NCBI GenBank assembly: GCA_937919015.1
Contig: CALFPN010000070.1
Span: forward strand, 1-23,471
Source of the DNA: an uncultured Clostridia bacterium
GTDB lineage: Bacteria; Bacillota; Clostridia; Lachnospirales; Anaerotignaceae
DNA: 23,471 nt
Direction of reading: 5' to 3'
Shown here: positions 22,977 through 23,471 of the stretch, piece after piece
Layout of the letters: each line of letters opens with the position of its first letter
How positions within the stretch are numbered: position 1 is the stretch's first letter
The notes under the pieces: model-generated
Databases searched by the model: none
What the model was told of the DNA's origin: nothing
The model's input: only the letters and a program-made list of their open reading frames with translations
Translations under genes and position numbers: made by a program

Positions 22977-23471
22977 ATGTCTACAACTGAAAATCGTGCC
23001 GAGTTTGGTTCCACCTTAGGTTTCATCCTCTCCGCAGCTGGTTCCGCTGTAGGTCTGGGTAACATCTGGAAATTCCCCGGCAAAGCTTACGCATGTGGCG
23101 GCGGCGCATTCCTGATCATCTACCTGATCATCGTTGCTCTGGTAGGTACAACAGTAATGATGGCTGAATTCACAATCGGTCGTAAAACACACAAAAACGC
23201 AGTTGGTGCTCTGAGAGAACTGAATTCCAAGTACGCTTGGGTTGGTGGTCTGGGTATCCTGACAGGTTTCATCATCCTGTGCTACTATTGCCAGGTTGGT
23301 GGCTGGACAATGTACTACATTGCAGCTTACATCACAGATGTTAAAACCGTATGGGCTGACCCTATGGCTTACTTCCTGGGTATGCTGGGTGCAAATGGTT
23401 TCCCTCTGGCTGCTATCATTTGGGCACTGGTGTTCCTGTTCCTGACAGCTTTCATTATCAGCCATGGTACT
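22977..23471 (+). CDS. Sodium:neurotransmitter symporter family transporter, N-terminal part (runs off the window)
   Basis: The first 165 codons of an NSS/SNF family (LeuT-fold) Na+-coupled amino-acid transporter, open to the window edge. TM1 has the family signature FGSTLGFILSAAG then SAVGLGNIWKFP at 23-34; N29 aligns with the LeuT Na+-site Asn27. The TM1 unwound region is followed by GKAYACGGGAFLIIYLII (TM2), MMAEFTIGR, then hydrophobic segments WVGGLGILTGFIILCYYCQVGGW (TM3) and FPLAAIIWALVFLFLTAFII. AAGGAGGA is about 6 nt before the ATG. Codons are strikingly restricted (Gly mostly GGT, Ala mostly GCT or GCA, Arg CGT, Ile ATC, Leu CTG), unlike the GCC/GGC-rich neighbours, suggesting high expression. 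The substrate, likely an amino acid, cannot be set from this part. Confidence 0.92.
   Translation, partial: MSTTENRAEFGSTLGFILSAAGSAVGLGNIWKFPGKAYACGGGAFLIIYLIIVALVGTTVMMAEFTIGRKTHKNAVGALRELNSKYAWVGGLGILTGFIILCYYCQVGGWTMYYIAAYITDVKTVWADPMAYFLGMLGANGFPLAAIIWALVFLFLTAFIISHGT

Noticed and set aside
22841..22990. 49-codon upstream frame as a real leader peptide gene
   Set aside because: No Shine-Dalgarno sequence precedes its ATG, and the peptide shows no repeated regulatory codons. It is kept only as a regulatory possibility in the findings.
23016..23465. 149-codon minus-strand frame at the right edge
   Set aside because: The plus strand here encodes the conserved NSS signature with a good ribosome site. 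The minus frame is rich in Gln, Cys and Thr with no motif.
1..23471. CRISPR arrays, insertion sequences, prophage or other mobile elements
   Set aside because: No spaced direct repeats, transposase or integrase motifs, or attachment-like repeats were found. Gene order and composition look like stable chromosome.

Overview
This 23.5 kb window looks like chromosome from an anaerobic, spore-forming Clostridia member, most likely Lachnospirales-like by gene content. That placement is inferred from a SCIFF RiPP precursor with its radical SAM maturase, a GerS-like lipoprotein behind a sigma-E-type promoter, copper-amine-oxidase-N-domain surface proteins and a moderate GC content. No transposase, integrase, tRNA, rRNA or CRISPR array was seen. 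It reads as an ordinary chromosome centred on building and attaching cell-envelope glycopolymers.

Layout, left to right. (1) 13-8311, minus strand: a tightly packed six-gene surface-polysaccharide operon. In transcription order it holds a MurJ flippase fused to a Wzy/O-antigen-ligase-type enzyme, a GT4 glycosyltransferase, two tandem DUF4330 single-pass membrane proteins, a GT4-CsaB (polysaccharide pyruvyl transferase) fusion and a WecG/TagA/CpsF glycosyltransferase. Junctions are ATGA overlaps or short gaps. A promoter and a hairpin lie just upstream of the first gene. (2) 8440-10794, minus: a large secreted phosphodiester glycosidase (NAGPA-like). (3) 11042-13984, minus: scfA (46-residue six-Cys SCIFF peptide, found only by reading the sequence), a strong hairpin, scfB (radical SAM/SPASM maturase) and an Orn/Lys/Arg decarboxylase-fold enzyme coupled to scfB by a TAATG overlap. 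(4) 14242-15322, plus: a GerS-like lipoprotein and a MazF/EndoA toxin with no adjacent antitoxin. (5) 15358-17457, minus: a secreted beta-helix protein with a C-terminal copper-amine-oxidase-N domain. (6) 17626-20334, minus: two LytR-CpsA-Psr (LCP) ligases followed by a small membrane protein. (7) 20617-22518, plus: an LTA-synthase-like phosphoglycerol transferase, divergent from the LCP genes with good promoters on both sides. (8) 22977 to the right edge, plus: the first 165 codons of a sodium:neurotransmitter symporter behind a long, structured, AT-rich leader.

Working model (inference). The left operon makes, flips, polymerises and pyruvylates a secondary cell-wall polymer. The LCP enzymes attach polymer to peptidoglycan, the LtaS-like enzyme adds phosphoglycerol-type groups, and the phosphodiester glycosidase could trim sugar-phosphate linkages. 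The most unusual items are the MurJ-Wzy fusion, the GT4-CsaB fusion, the decarboxylase coupled to the SCIFF cassette, and the sigma-E-like promoter in front of gerS and an antitoxin-less mazF.
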